This document shows, piece by piece, positions 1 through 7,727 of a stretch of 64,000 nucleotides of DNA. Source of the DNA: Hymenobacter sp. BT188 (GTDB lineage Bacteria > Bacteroidota > Bacteroidia > Cytophagales > Hymenobacteraceae); the NCBI RefSeq assembly GCF_014333585.1, contig NZ_JACSCW010000002.1:620001-684000 (forward strand), in the 5' to 3' direction. The notes beneath the pieces are model-generated. The model was given only the letters and a program-made list of their open reading frames with translations. It was not told the origin of the DNA and searched no databases. How positions within the stretch are numbered: position 1 is the first letter of the stretch; the number at the start of each line of letters is the position of its first letter. The position numbers and the translations under genes were made by a program.

Positions 1-1
1 C

Positions 2-1396
2 ATTAGCCTTTACGGCAGCACCCTGCAATACCACGGCGACCTGGGCTCGGAGTGGTTCAAGTCCAACAAGATCGAAGGTGGTGGAGGCATCACGCTCTCG
101 CGTTACCTCACGCCGGGTATCGACATTGGCCTGTCGGCCAACTACGGGGACATGAAGTTCTCCACCAAGACGCTTAAGCCCATTGAGGATTTGGCCCCCG
201 CGATCCGCCGCTTCGACGCGAACGTGACTACCATCGGGGTACCTGTCAAGTTCAAGCTCAACAACGGCTGGGCGTTAAAAGAGGACGCCATCTTCGCCCC
301 CTACCTGAGCTTAGCGCCGGGCTTGATGATTGCTTCCTCAGATAAGTTTATCAACACCGGTGTCGGTGGGGAGCAACTCCAGGGCAACAAAGACCACTAC
401 GCCGCTTATCTGCACGGTGCAGCCGGTATTGCCCTGAACTTCTCGCCTTCCTTCGGCATCTTCGTGCAGACAGGCCAGATTTATGCCCTGACTAACACGA
501 TTGACAACGTCGACAAGGGTGACCTGAATGACCGTTACCTCCAGCACTCGGCCGGTATCACTTACAACTTTGGTAAGCCCAAGGATGAGGATATGGACGG
601 TGTGCCAGATCGCAAAGACAAGTGCCCTGCCACTCCAGCCGGCGTAGCCGTAGACGAAGCTGGTTGCCCATTAGACGGTGACGGCGACGGTGTGCCGGAT
701 TACCAAGATAAGTGCCCCACCGAGAAAGGCTTGGCCAACCTCGAAGGCTGCCCAGACCGTGATAACGACGGTGTACGTGACTCAGAAGATGAATGCCCAG
801 ACCAAGCTGGTACGGCTGCACTCCGTGGTTGCCCTGACGCTGATGGCGACGGTGTAGCTGATAAGAACGATACTTGCCCAGACACCCCTGCTGGTACCCA
901 AGTTGATGCTACAGGCTGCCCTGTAAATCTCGACCAAGACGGTGATGGTATCAAGGATGATGTCGATAAGTGCCCCGGCACTCCAGCTGGCGCCACTGTA
1001 GACTCTACTGGTTGCCGCGTGATTGACCCTGCGTTGATGCAGAAAGTACGTCCAGTGCAGTTCGAAACCAACAGCACGGTTATCCGTCGTCAGTCGTATG
1101 GCACGCTTGACAACATGATCAAGATTCTGGAGCAATACCCTGAGTATAGCCTCCGCATCGCTGGTCACGCTGACAGCCGCGGTACGAATGAGTACAACCA
1201 AGGTCTGTCGGAGCGTCGTGCGGCCTCGGCCAAGCGCTACTTCACTGGCAAAACAGTTGATCCGAACCGTATCACTACGGTAGGCTTCGGCGAAGATCAG
1301 CCTGCTGCACCGAACACTTCGGCTGCCGGCATGGCTAAGAACCGCCGCGTAGAATTCACCTTCGAGTTCTACATCCCAAGCCAGCCTCAGCCTTAA
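2..1396 (+). CDS. OmpA family outer membrane protein with thrombospondin type 3 repeats (5' end outside window)
   Basis: The reading frame is open from base 2, so the start lies upstream of the window; the first internal Met is at 152. The visible protein has a beta-barrel-like N-terminal part, then about five Asp-rich calcium-binding thrombospondin type 3 repeats (roughly bases 580-1020, pattern DxDxDGxxD...CP), then a C-terminal OmpA domain (about 1040-1380). The OmpA domain carries the AGHADSRG segment and the SERRA segment that hold the Asp and Arg used by the family to bind diaminopimelate of peptidoglycan. Role by family: anchors the outer membrane to the cell wall, with the repeats as a rigid Ca-dependent spacer. 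A strong hairpin terminator follows directly. Confident in family; substrate or porin activity unknown. Confidence 0.93.
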   Translation: MSLYGSTLQYHGDLGSEWFKSNKIEGGGGITLSRYLTPGIDIGLSANYGDMKFSTKTLKPIEDLAPAIRRFDANVTTIGVPVKFKLNNGWALKEDAIFAPYLSLAPGLMIASSDKFINTGVGGEQLQGNKDHYAAYLHGAAGIALNFSPSFGIFVQTGQIYALTNTIDNVDKGDLNDRYLQHSAGITYNFGKPKDEDMDGVPDRKDKCPATPAGVAVDEAGCPLDGDGDGVPDYQDKCPTEKGLANLEGCPDRDNDGVRDSEDECPDQAGTAALRGCPDADGDGVADKNDTCPDTPAGTQVDATGCPVNLDQDGDGIKDDVDKCPGTPAGATVDSTGCRVIDPALMQKVRPVQFETNSTVIRRQSYGTLDNMIKILEQYPEYSLRIAGHADSRGTNEYNQGLSERRAASAKRYFTGKTVDPNRITTVGFGEDQPAAPNTSAAGMAKNRRVEFTFEFYIPSQPQP

Positions 1397-1416
1397 TCGC
1401 TGACCGGCTTTAGACC

Positions 1417-1454
1417 CAAAAAGCGGCGGACCCACAAGGTCCGCCGCTTTTTTT
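1417..1454 (+). terminator. Rho-independent terminator of the OmpA gene
   Basis: A 12-bp perfect stem (arms 1420-1431 and about 1437-1448, AAGCGGCGGACC and its complement) with a short loop, followed by a run of seven T. It sits 25 bases after the OmpA stop codon. Confidence 0.9.
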
Positions 1455-1459
1455 GTGCG

Positions 1460-1555
1460 TGGCTGCTGTTAAGTGCAGCGCTCTATTATGAAAAAGCCCC
1501 CCAGAACCTTTTGGGGGGCTTTTTCATAATAGAGCGCTGCACTTAACAGCAGCCA
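1460..1555. repeat. Long perfect inverted repeat with 44-bp arms enclosing a G6/C6 terminator core
   Basis: Arms 1460-1503 and 1512-1555 are exact reverse complements, separated by only 8 bases. The inner part (1491-1524) is the AAAAAGCCCCCCA / TGGGGGGCTTTTT hairpin seen at other gene ends in the window; the outer 30 bp of each arm extends it far beyond what a terminator needs. It lies between convergent genes. The 13-mer TGGCTGCTGTTAA at the outer end (1460-1472) occurs again at 7708-7720 upstream of the glycosyltransferase gene. It could act as a bidirectional terminator, or be the product of a palindromic duplication. Confidence 0.9.
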
Positions 1556-1745
1556 GCCTTAGATATAAGAATAGAGTATAGATGGTGAATTATAGCTTGA
1601 GTTTATCTGAGGCGTTGCTTCATCTATCATCGCGATAAGCTGATTTATGAGCTGGTCAGCTTCAGACATTAAAGTGGCTATTGAGGCTAGCTATTATAGC
1701 TGCTACACTCTCGCACACTCAATAATCTACAGCAGTTCTGCAAAT

Positions 1746-1847
1746 GGTGTAGAGACGCGTATTCGCGTCTCAATCGTCACGGTCGTTGTTTGAATTGGTG
1801 CGGCGTAGGTCGTTCAACAAGTAGATGCAAATACGCGTCTCTACACC
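1746..1847. repeat. REP-like inverted repeat pair
   Basis: Left copy 1746-1766 and right copy 1827-1847 are inverted copies matching at 20 of 21 bases (GGTGTAGAGACGCGTATT...). The left copy continues into a small hairpin of its own, GAGACGCG-TATT-CGCGTCTC (1752-1771). Repeats of this look are commonly dispersed in Bacteroidota intergenic regions; I see no second full copy in this window. The rest of the gap 1560-1890 holds no supportable gene. Confidence 0.7.
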
Positions 1848-1887
1848 GTTCTAGAAGTGTTATGAAGCTGCACAGAATAGTATATGT

Positions 1888-1925
1888 AAAAAAGCCCCCC
1901 AGAATATTCCGGGGGGCTTTTTTTG
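1888..1925. terminator. Bidirectional terminator hairpin of the G6/C6 type
   Basis: AAAAAAGCCCCCC (1888-1900) pairs with GGGGGGCTTTTTTT (1911-1924) across a ten-base loop, with A and T runs on the two flanks. It lies just beyond the 3' end of the leftward DUF4252 gene and serves the convergent pair. Confidence 0.88.
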
Positions 1926-1944
1926 AAATGGATAAATACAGTTT

Positions 1945-2514
1945 CTACTGAGTCAGTTCGCCAACAGCGCCAGGCAGAAACTTTATGAGCTCGTCAACCT
2001 GAGTGCGAGTGAAATTACCGGATACAGCTATCAAGGCAAAGGATTCGGGGACGGCTTCTACGTTGCCGGTAGCAACCAACTCCGGTACCCGGTCGCCTTG
2101 CTGGCGAATGGCGTAGCGCGTGATGGTAGTGCTGGCCGAATCGGCGGATACGGGGATGGATGTGTATCGCTCACTAGCCAGTAGGCCATCTACTTCTTTA
2201 TTAAGGCCGGCTGCTACCAGGCGCTGGGCCCGATCGGTGGTAGGCGTGAAGGTGAGCATTTTAATCTCGCGTACCGACGTTAGGGCCTGTGCTAGTTCAT
2301 TATTGCCCCCCAGCTTGCCTAAGCGCGCTAACAGCAGCCGGGTAGTGAAGCCAGCCGATAAGGTAGTGGCCTTGAAGCCGGAGCGGTTTTCGTATTTGCG
2401 AAAAAACTCAGCTACCGTGCGGGCTGGGGTTTCGGGGCCACTTGTGCGGCAGCTTACTGTGAGGGTGAGGCCTACTACGGCGACGAGCGAAAGCAAACGT
2501 AGTTTGGTGTACAT
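1945..2514 (-). CDS. DUF4252-like lipoprotein
   Basis: A 189-residue protein starting at the ATG at 2514 (MYTKLRLLSL); the frame is open further upstream, but that part has no signal sequence and would run into the neighbouring gene. A hydrophobic stretch followed by TVSC at about residues 19-22 suggests a lipobox. The rest resembles the DUF4252 family of small Bacteroidota lipoproteins: a helical start (AEFFRKYENRSG), then beta strands with a conserved-looking IAVSGNFTRTQVDELIKF end. Function is not known for the family. Same strand as the gene upstream (stop 67 bp away), so the two may be cotranscribed. A copy of TGGGGGGC encodes LGG at 2305-2312. Confidence 0.75.
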   Translation of the reverse strand: MYTKLRLLSLVAVVGLTLTVSCRTSGPETPARTVAEFFRKYENRSGFKATTLSAGFTTRLLLARLGKLGGNNELAQALTSVREIKMLTFTPTTDRAQRLVAAGLNKEVDGLLASERYTSIPVSADSASTTITRYAIRQQGDRVPELVATGNVEAVPESFALIAVSGNFTRTQVDELIKFLPGAVGELTQ

Positions 2515-2581
2515 AGGGGGAGGGAGCGAAGGTGGTTTGGCTCCCATACGTAGCTTGGCAGCGGCCCGTTCGGCCTGGGCT

Positions 2582-4120
2582 TTAATCGAAGGCAACAGTA
2601 TTCAGAAAAAATACATCGCGCCCCCCGCCCCGGGGAGTGCGCACGTATTGATAGCCAAAGGCTAGAAACCGGCTGCCATACCACGCTTGCATGCCCTCGT
2701 AGTTGGTGCTGCCCAGCTTTTCCTTAACATCAGGATTAGCAGGCTGCAACGGCACAACCAGATCATTGGGTGTAGGCAAGCTGCGGTCAATGATTTTGTA
2801 GTGGATATTTTCCTCTTCCAGATACGTCATCACGAGGCGCTGGCCATCGGGCATGGGCCGCAGCCGCACCGTTTCTTCCAACTCATACGATTCCACATCT
2901 TTCAGGACAAAAGTGTTGTCCCAGAGTAGGTTGCCGCGCCGGTCGAAGCCACATACAATGGCGTGGGTGGTGTGGTATCCGTCGAACTGCCGGTACCGGG
3001 TTCCCACCATGCCGGGGCCGTAGCTGTCGCTGCGGTAGCGCGGATAATACACCTCCGCTACCAGCACGTAGCCGTTTTGGAAGGGCATCAAGTCGTGCAC
3101 GAGCAAGCGGTAGCGCAACGGCAGTTCGCGATTGGCCGCGCGGCGCTCCTGACTACGCTGCCGAATACGAGCTGCCCGAGCCGGCTTCAGGTAATCGAAA
3201 AAATGCTTTAGCCGCGTAAAATCGTAGAATCGCAGAGACTGCCGCACGCCGGTCGGGGTGGTGCCCGCCGTGAGATCAGCCGAAAAAATGCCCTGTGAGT
3301 AGCGCGGATCTCTGAGCGTATAGGTGCCGGCCAACATACGGTCGGAGCTGTCGCCGAGGCTGACCTGAGCGGTGATCAGGCTGCGCTCACTCTCCGTTTG
3401 AACAAACTCTGAGTTGAGTAATTCGCCTTCGGCTGAAAGCTGCTTCAGCTGCAACCGCGATTTTACGCCGTTTGACTGCCGCATAATCACCTCAGCGCGC
3501 TTGGTAGCGGAGTCAGTGAGAAAGGTAAGCTCGGTGGTAAGCGGCTCGTACACCGACGGCAGCAGCTGGTGTTTGCCTGCTTTCATATCCAGCTTTACCA
3601 CCGTCATGTGCTGATCCAGGAGCACCGTCACAAATAGATTGCCTGCCAATACTTTCTGGTCCAGCACGTCGCGCGTCATCTCCGTGTCGAACTTAATCAA
3701 GGCTACATCACCCGTACGACCATCGAGGCCAGCTACCAGTAAGCGCTCCGGGGCGTAGCGCGACTGAAAAAGCGCGTATACCGCCGTAGCTTCGGCGCTC
3801 ATCAGCTTAAACTCGTACTCAATCGGAATCTCCACATTTCGCGTGCCCAGATCCTTGAGCTGGTGGTCAAATTTGTGGAAGGTGTAGCTGGTGCGCGAGC
3901 CTATAAAAACATCTTTTTCCACCAGCATCACCACACTGCTGTCTTCGGGGATGGCCAATACGTGCACATCCGTATCATATTGAGTAAAAGGCAACTCCAG
4001 TCGGGCAGGCTGGCTTGGAACGATGGACGTCTCGGGCTCCTGGGCTAACACTGGCTGCCCGGCTATCACCAGAGCCATCATTCCCAGCCCCCCGACTATT
4101 ATATTTTTCATAGCTGACAT
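2582..4120 (-). CDS. Secreted protein of unknown function
   Basis: A 512-residue protein with an N-terminal signal peptide (MKNIIVGGLGMMALVIAG, ending near AQEPE). I do not recognise a family. The body is rich in beta-strand-like segments that recur as value/trace phrases (for example VHVLAIPEDSSVVML and LLVAGLDGRTGDVALIKFD), which suggests a beta-propeller-like fold without clear WD or NHL motifs. Two starts are possible, 4120 or the Met three codons later at 4111, which gives a cleaner signal peptide. It precedes the DUF4252 lipoprotein on the same strand, which points to an envelope job. Confidence 0.7.
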   Translation of the reverse strand: MSAMKNIIVGGLGMMALVIAGQPVLAQEPETSIVPSQPARLELPFTQYDTDVHVLAIPEDSSVVMLVEKDVFIGSRTSYTFHKFDHQLKDLGTRNVEIPIEYEFKLMSAEATAVYALFQSRYAPERLLVAGLDGRTGDVALIKFDTEMTRDVLDQKVLAGNLFVTVLLDQHMTVVKLDMKAGKHQLLPSVYEPLTTELTFLTDSATKRAEVIMRQSNGVKSRLQLKQLSAEGELLNSEFVQTESERSLITAQVSLGDSSDRMLAGTYTLRDPRYSQGIFSADLTAGTTPTGVRQSLRFYDFTRLKHFFDYLKPARAARIRQRSQERRAANRELPLRYRLLVHDLMPFQNGYVLVAEVYYPRYRSDSYGPGMVGTRYRQFDGYHTTHAIVCGFDRRGNLLWDNTFVLKDVESYELEETVRLRPMPDGQRLVMTYLEEENIHYKIIDRSLPTPNDLVVPLQPANPDVKEKLGSTNYEGMQAWYGSRFLAFGYQYVRTPRGGGRDVFFLNTVAFD

Positions 4121-4268
4121 GCGCCCTATTCGCTGTGACGCTTAGTAAGATACGACGAAGACGGCATAAAGTCATGTGGTGCAGCTTGTTGCTGGGTAGC
4201 TTTTTAAGCCTGATTCAGCAGCCAGCAAATAGGCCACGCCAAAAAAAGCCCCCCAGCCCATGAATAAG

Positions 4269-4308
4269 CTAAAAAGCCTGCCCTACGAATGGTAGACAGG
4301 CCTTTTAG
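4269..4308 (-). terminator. Terminator hairpin after the EVE-domain gene
   Basis: CTAAAAAGCCTG and the partly complementary CAGGCCTTTTAG flank an AT-poor loop; read leftward it ends in a T-run. It is 20 bases past the stop codon of the leftward gene at 4328. A lone copy of GCCCCCCA preceded by seven A lies at 4248-4255 without an inverted partner. Confidence 0.7.
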
Positions 4309-4327
4309 AACGCGTAAGCTTCAGTGC

Positions 4328-4735
4328 TTAGTTGCCCAACTCTAGCACCACATCAAACTCCTCGCTACGCAGCGGCATCACCGACAGGCGCGACTGGCGC
4401 AAAAGGCCAATCTGACTCAGGCGTGCGTCGAGCTTTATGGCCGCTAATGACACGGGATTGGGTAATGGCTGGTGCGGACGCAGCGCCACAGCTACCCAGC
4501 CGCTTTCGGGCGGAGCGGTGGCATCGGGGGCGGCGGGAGCAGCTACCTCAGCCATGCCCACCACGGTTTTGTCGGTTACGCTGTGGTAGAACAGCACCAG
4601 GTCGCCGGGCTGCATCTGTTGCAGGTAGTTGCGCGCCTGAAAGTTGCGGACGCCAGTCCAGTCGGTGCGCCCATCGCGCACAAAGTCGGCCCAGGAATAG
4701 GCCGCGGGTTCGGATTTAACAAGCCAGTAATTCAC
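4328..4735 (-). CDS. EVE domain (PUA-like) protein
   Basis: The protein reads VNYWLVKSEP...YSWADFVRDG...DWTGVRNFQARNYLQ..MQPGDLVLFYHS, the canonical start of the EVE family, which folds like a PUA domain and binds modified nucleic acid bases. The likely start is the GTG at 4735, giving about 135 residues; an in-frame ATG at 4780 would add 15 residues but reaches the terminator hairpin of the next gene and has no family support. The role of stand-alone bacterial EVE proteins is poorly defined. Codons for APAAPDATAPPE at about residues 66-77 form a low-complexity loop. Confidence 0.9.
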   Translation of the reverse strand: MNYWLVKSEPAAYSWADFVRDGRTDWTGVRNFQARNYLQQMQPGDLVLFYHSVTDKTVVGMAEVAAPAAPDATAPPESGWVAVALRPHQPLPNPVSLAAIKLDARLSQIGLLRQSRLSVMPLRSEEFDVVLELGN

Positions 4736-4776
4736 TTTAAAAACTAAGTCAGCTGGAGATTCAGGAAAAACAACAC

Positions 4777-4840
4777 GCAAAAAAGCCCGGCAAAAGACGC
4801 CCTAAATTTCTTTAGATTCGCTTTTGTCGGGCTTTTTTGC
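4777..4840. terminator. Bidirectional terminator between lipoprotein and EVE genes
   Basis: Arms 4777-4796 and 4821-4840 match at 19 of 20 bases (GCAAAAAAGCCCGGCAAAAG against its inverted copy, one G-T pair). A and T runs at the ends allow termination in either direction; the leftward lipoprotein gene ends 25 bases away. Confidence 0.85.
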
Positions 4841-4864
4841 CTCCCAACACTAATCGGAAAGTAT

Positions 4865-5308
4865 TTAGCGCAGGCGCAATACAACCAGCTTGTCGTTCTC
4901 TACACGTAATACGCGCAACCGGAACGGTGGGCGCAACTCTGTATTCTCGAGCGTCATGGTCAAGATGTTCTGATTTTCCTGCGTTGGCTCCCAGCGACCA
5001 ACATGAGCCTCCGGAGCATCGGCGGGGCCGAAGGTGTAAAACGTAAACTGGCCATCCTTATCAAAGCGCAGCCCATCTAGATAAACCGGACCGTAGCGGG
5101 GCACGCTGGGGGGCATTATGTAGCCCTGGGGCCGGTAAATAACGGTGTCGCCGGGGCGGGCTTCGTGCGAGTTGTACCAGGAGCGGCCGTAAAGCGGCCC
5201 CGTGGGTCCCTCCGGAGTCAGCTTCATCAGGTCGCCCACGTTTTCGGTACAAGCCCCTAACACCAGCGCTACGAAGACGGTCAGGAGCGTAAGGGTAGAA
5301 ATACGCAT
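4865..5308 (-). CDS. Small lipoprotein, paralogue of the adjacent gene
   Basis: About 147 residues from the ATG at 5308 (MRISTLTLLTVFVALVLGAC), with a signal peptide and the lipobox LGAC. The open frame continues to 5593, but that upstream part overlaps the next gene. The mature part (W...Y...R.GDTVIYRPQGY....F.KDGQFTFYTFGPADAPEAHVGRWE...ILTMTLEN) follows the same order of motifs as the neighbouring lipoprotein at 5367-5762, so the two look like a tandem duplication. The layout resembles the 'lipocalin-like' or META-type small domains of Bacteroidota, but no function can be assigned. TGGGGGGC sits at 5107-5114 (coding MPP). Confidence 0.8.
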   Translation of the reverse strand: MRISTLTLLTVFVALVLGACTENVGDLMKLTPEGPTGPLYGRSWYNSHEARPGDTVIYRPQGYIMPPSVPRYGPVYLDGLRFDKDGQFTFYTFGPADAPEAHVGRWEPTQENQNILTMTLENTELRPPFRLRVLRVENDKLVVLRLR

Positions 5309-5366
5309 AATTGAATATAAAATAGGACAGTGACAGGAGCCGCAAGCTGAACGAAAGGTTGCAAGG

Positions 5367-5762
5367 CTATTGCGGCAAGCGACGAATTTTGAATAAATCC
5401 TTTTCCAGCGATACAATTTCGAGCCTGTAGCCTGGCTCCTCCTGATTATCGAAAGTGATGCGTAGTACTGCCTCGCTTTCGGCTTTCCATTGGCCTTTAC
5501 GACCTTCAAGCCCATCAGTAGGAGCAATGTCGTACTGCGTGAAAAGGCCATTGTGCTCGAAGTTGAACCCAGTACGGCCCCGCGAAGGGGCAAACGAATA
5601 CGTATTGGGCCGATACACTTCTATATCCTCCGTATCCTCTTCGTGCGCGTGCAGCCAGGTGCCTTCAAGCAGAAGCAGTTGCGGCGACTTGCGCGGGTCG
5701 GGTTTGCAAGTCACGGCCAGTAGCAATACGCACAGGCAGCAAAGCAGAGAAAACAGGCGCAT
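5367..5762 (-). CDS. Small lipoprotein, paralogue of the adjacent gene
   Basis: A 131-residue protein with a short signal peptide and lipobox (LLLAVTC). It shares with its downstream neighbour a W at the beginning of the mature domain, an EVYRPNTY / VIYRPQGY strand, an F.HNGLFTQY / F.KDGQFTFY strand, a KGQW / VGRW turn and a closing ..D..KIRRL / ..DKLVVLRL strand. The two genes are 58 bp apart and codirectional. Function unknown; extracytoplasmic by its lipobox. Confidence 0.8.
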   Translation of the reverse strand: MRLFSLLCCLCVLLLAVTCKPDPRKSPQLLLLEGTWLHAHEEDTEDIEVYRPNTYSFAPSRGRTGFNFEHNGLFTQYDIAPTDGLEGRKGQWKAESEAVLRITFDNQEEPGYRLEIVSLEKDLFKIRRLPQ

Positions 5763-5946
5763 GGCAACAGCGTAAGAGTGTAGAATGGGCTAGTAAATTA
5801 AAGGCTTTCATTTTACCATCAATAGTTGTACCCGAAAAGCCTATTGCCCTTTATTCACTCGTATTATTTAAAACATAATATTTCCCAACCCTGTACCTTT
5901 ACTTTCCTTCTCCATCCCCCGCTGGGGGGCAAATTTTGCTTCTGTT

Positions 5947-7698
5947 TTGGACAATCGCGCCCTGATTCGCGCCTTCCGCCTAGCGGCCTCGCTGCTGGAA
6001 CTGCACGACGAAAACCCCTTTAAAATCCGGGCCTACGAAGGCACGGCTGCTGCCCTCGAACGCTTGGAGTTTTCGGTGGCCGAAGTTGAGCGCACCGGCC
6101 TGCCCGACCGCACGGGCCTGAGCAAAACCGCCGCCGCCCGCGTAGCCGAAATGCTAGATACCGGCACTTTTGAGGAACTGACGCGCTTGCTCAGTATCAC
6201 GCCGCCCGGTGTGGTTGAGATGCTGAGTATCAAAGGCATCGGACCCAAAAAGATTCGTGCGCTGTGGCGCGAGCTGGGCGTAGAAAGCTCTGACGCGCTC
6301 CGAGCCGCTGCTGAGCGCGACGAGGTAAGTAAGCTCAAAGGGTTCGGCAAAAAGACTCAGGATGCTATTCTGCAAGCCCTCGAATTCAGCGACCAAAGCC
6401 GGGGCAAGCTGCTGTATCCGCAAGCCGAGGAGCTAGCCGATGAACTGATTTCTCATTTGCAGGAGGCATTGTTTACGGAGTCGGTGGCGGTGGCAGGGGA
6501 GGTGCGCCGCCGCCTGGAGGTGGTCGAAAACGTGGTGCTGGTAGCGGCCACTGCCCAGCCCGAGAAAGCCCACAAGCTGCTGAATTCTCTGGATGGCCTT
6601 ACCGCCGACCCCGCGCGTTCGGGGCCGTTTGCGTGGCGCGGTACAGCCACCGCTTCGGGCGTAAAAGTGGAAGTGCTGCTGGTAGCGAAGGACGATTTCA
6701 CGAATCAGCTTTTTCTGCTGACGGGTGCTGAGGCTCATCTATCCGAAATATTTGCCCCCCAGGCCGCGCATGGCCAGCCGGCCACGTTGCGGCAGCTGCT
6801 GAAAAAGGAGCGCTTCTACCAGGAAACAGCCATCTACGAAAAAGCCGGTCTTCAATACGTGGAGCCTGAATTGCGGGAAGGCCTAGGCGAACTAACTCTG
6901 GCGAAAGAGCATAAGCTGCCCCAACTGCTGGAATACACCGATCTACGCGGGAGCGTGCACAACCATAGCAACTACTCCGACGGTGCGCATACGCTGCGCC
7001 AGATGGCGGAGTTCCTGCGCGATGAAGGCTACGAGTACCTGGGCATCTGTGACCACTCGCAAGCCGCGCACTATGCCAATGGCCTCAGCCCCGAGCGGGT
7101 ACGCCAGCAGCACCGCGAGATAGATGAGCTGAACAAAGAATTGGCGCCTTTCCGCATTTTCAAAGGCATTGAAAGCGACATTCTCGGCGATGGTGCCCTG
7201 GATTACCAGCCTTCCGTGCTGGCATCGTTTGACTTTGTGGTGGCGTCGGTGCATAGCAACCTCAAAATGGACGAAGCCCGCGCCACAACGCGCCTGCTTC
7301 GGGCCATCGAAAACCCGTACTGTACGATGCTAGGGCACCCAACCGGACGCCTGTTGCTGCGCCGCGAAGGCTACCCAATTGACTACAAAGCTGTTATTGA
7401 TGCCTGTGCCCAGCATGAGGTTATCATTGAGATAAACGCCAACCCGTGGCGGCTGGACCTCGATTGGCGCTGGGTACGCTACGCCCTCGATCAAGGCGTG
7501 AGGCTGAGTATCAACCCTGATGCGCACCACACAAATGGCTACGCGGATATGCGCTACGGCGTGTTTATGGGACGCAAAGGCGGCCTAACGAAGGAAATGA
7601 CGTTCAATGCGCTGTCTCGGGAGGAAGTAGCCACGTACTTTGCGCAGCGGAAAGCCAAGATAAAGCCGGCCGAAGAATTTAAAACGACCTTGTTTTAA
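5947..7698 (+). CDS. PolX-like protein with degenerate polymerase domain and intact PHP phosphoesterase domain
   Basis: A 583-residue protein with the layout of bacterial DNA polymerase X: N-terminal helical domain, helix-hairpin-helix motifs (IKGIGPKKIRAL at about 95-106, LKGFGKKTQDAI at 130-141), a polymerase beta-like domain (about 160-310) and a C-terminal PHP domain (about 330-575). PHP metal ligands are all present: H338 and H340, D369-H370, E409, H436, H464, D525 and H527. In the polymerase domain the family pattern GxxRRxxExxGDxD reads GEVRRRLEVVENVV (184-197), so both catalytic Asp are replaced (Asn195, Val197), and the third Asp is Glu242. Nucleotidyl transfer is therefore unlikely, while 3'-5' exonuclease or phosphoesterase activity may remain. 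The start is TTG at 5947, with no better ATG nearby. Confidence 0.88.
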   Translation: MDNRALIRAFRLAASLLELHDENPFKIRAYEGTAAALERLEFSVAEVERTGLPDRTGLSKTAAARVAEMLDTGTFEELTRLLSITPPGVVEMLSIKGIGPKKIRALWRELGVESSDALRAAAERDEVSKLKGFGKKTQDAILQALEFSDQSRGKLLYPQAEELADELISHLQEALFTESVAVAGEVRRRLEVVENVVLVAATAQPEKAHKLLNSLDGLTADPARSGPFAWRGTATASGVKVEVLLVAKDDFTNQLFLLTGAEAHLSEIFAPQAAHGQPATLRQLLKKERFYQETAIYEKAGLQYVEPELREGLGELTLAKEHKLPQLLEYTDLRGSVHNHSNYSDGAHTLRQMAEFLRDEGYEYLGICDHSQAAHYANGLSPERVRQQHREIDELNKELAPFRIFKGIESDILGDGALDYQPSVLASFDFVVASVHSNLKMDEARATTRLLRAIENPYCTMLGHPTGRLLLRREGYPIDYKAVIDACAQHEVIIEINANPWRLDLDWRWVRYALDQGVRLSINPDAHHTNGYADMRYGVFMGRKGGLTKEMTFNALSREEVATYFAQRKAKIKPAEEFKTTLF

Positions 7699-7727
7699 TA
7701 GTGGCGCTGGCTGCTGTTAAATAGCTT

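Noticed and set aside
782..1435. 217-residue antisense frame over the OmpA gene
   Set aside because: Shadow of the Asp-rich calcium repeats; no independent support.
4736..4780. ATG start of the EVE-domain gene at 4780
   Set aside because: The family begins at the NYWLVKSEP segment, which follows a GTG at 4735; the extension runs toward a terminator.
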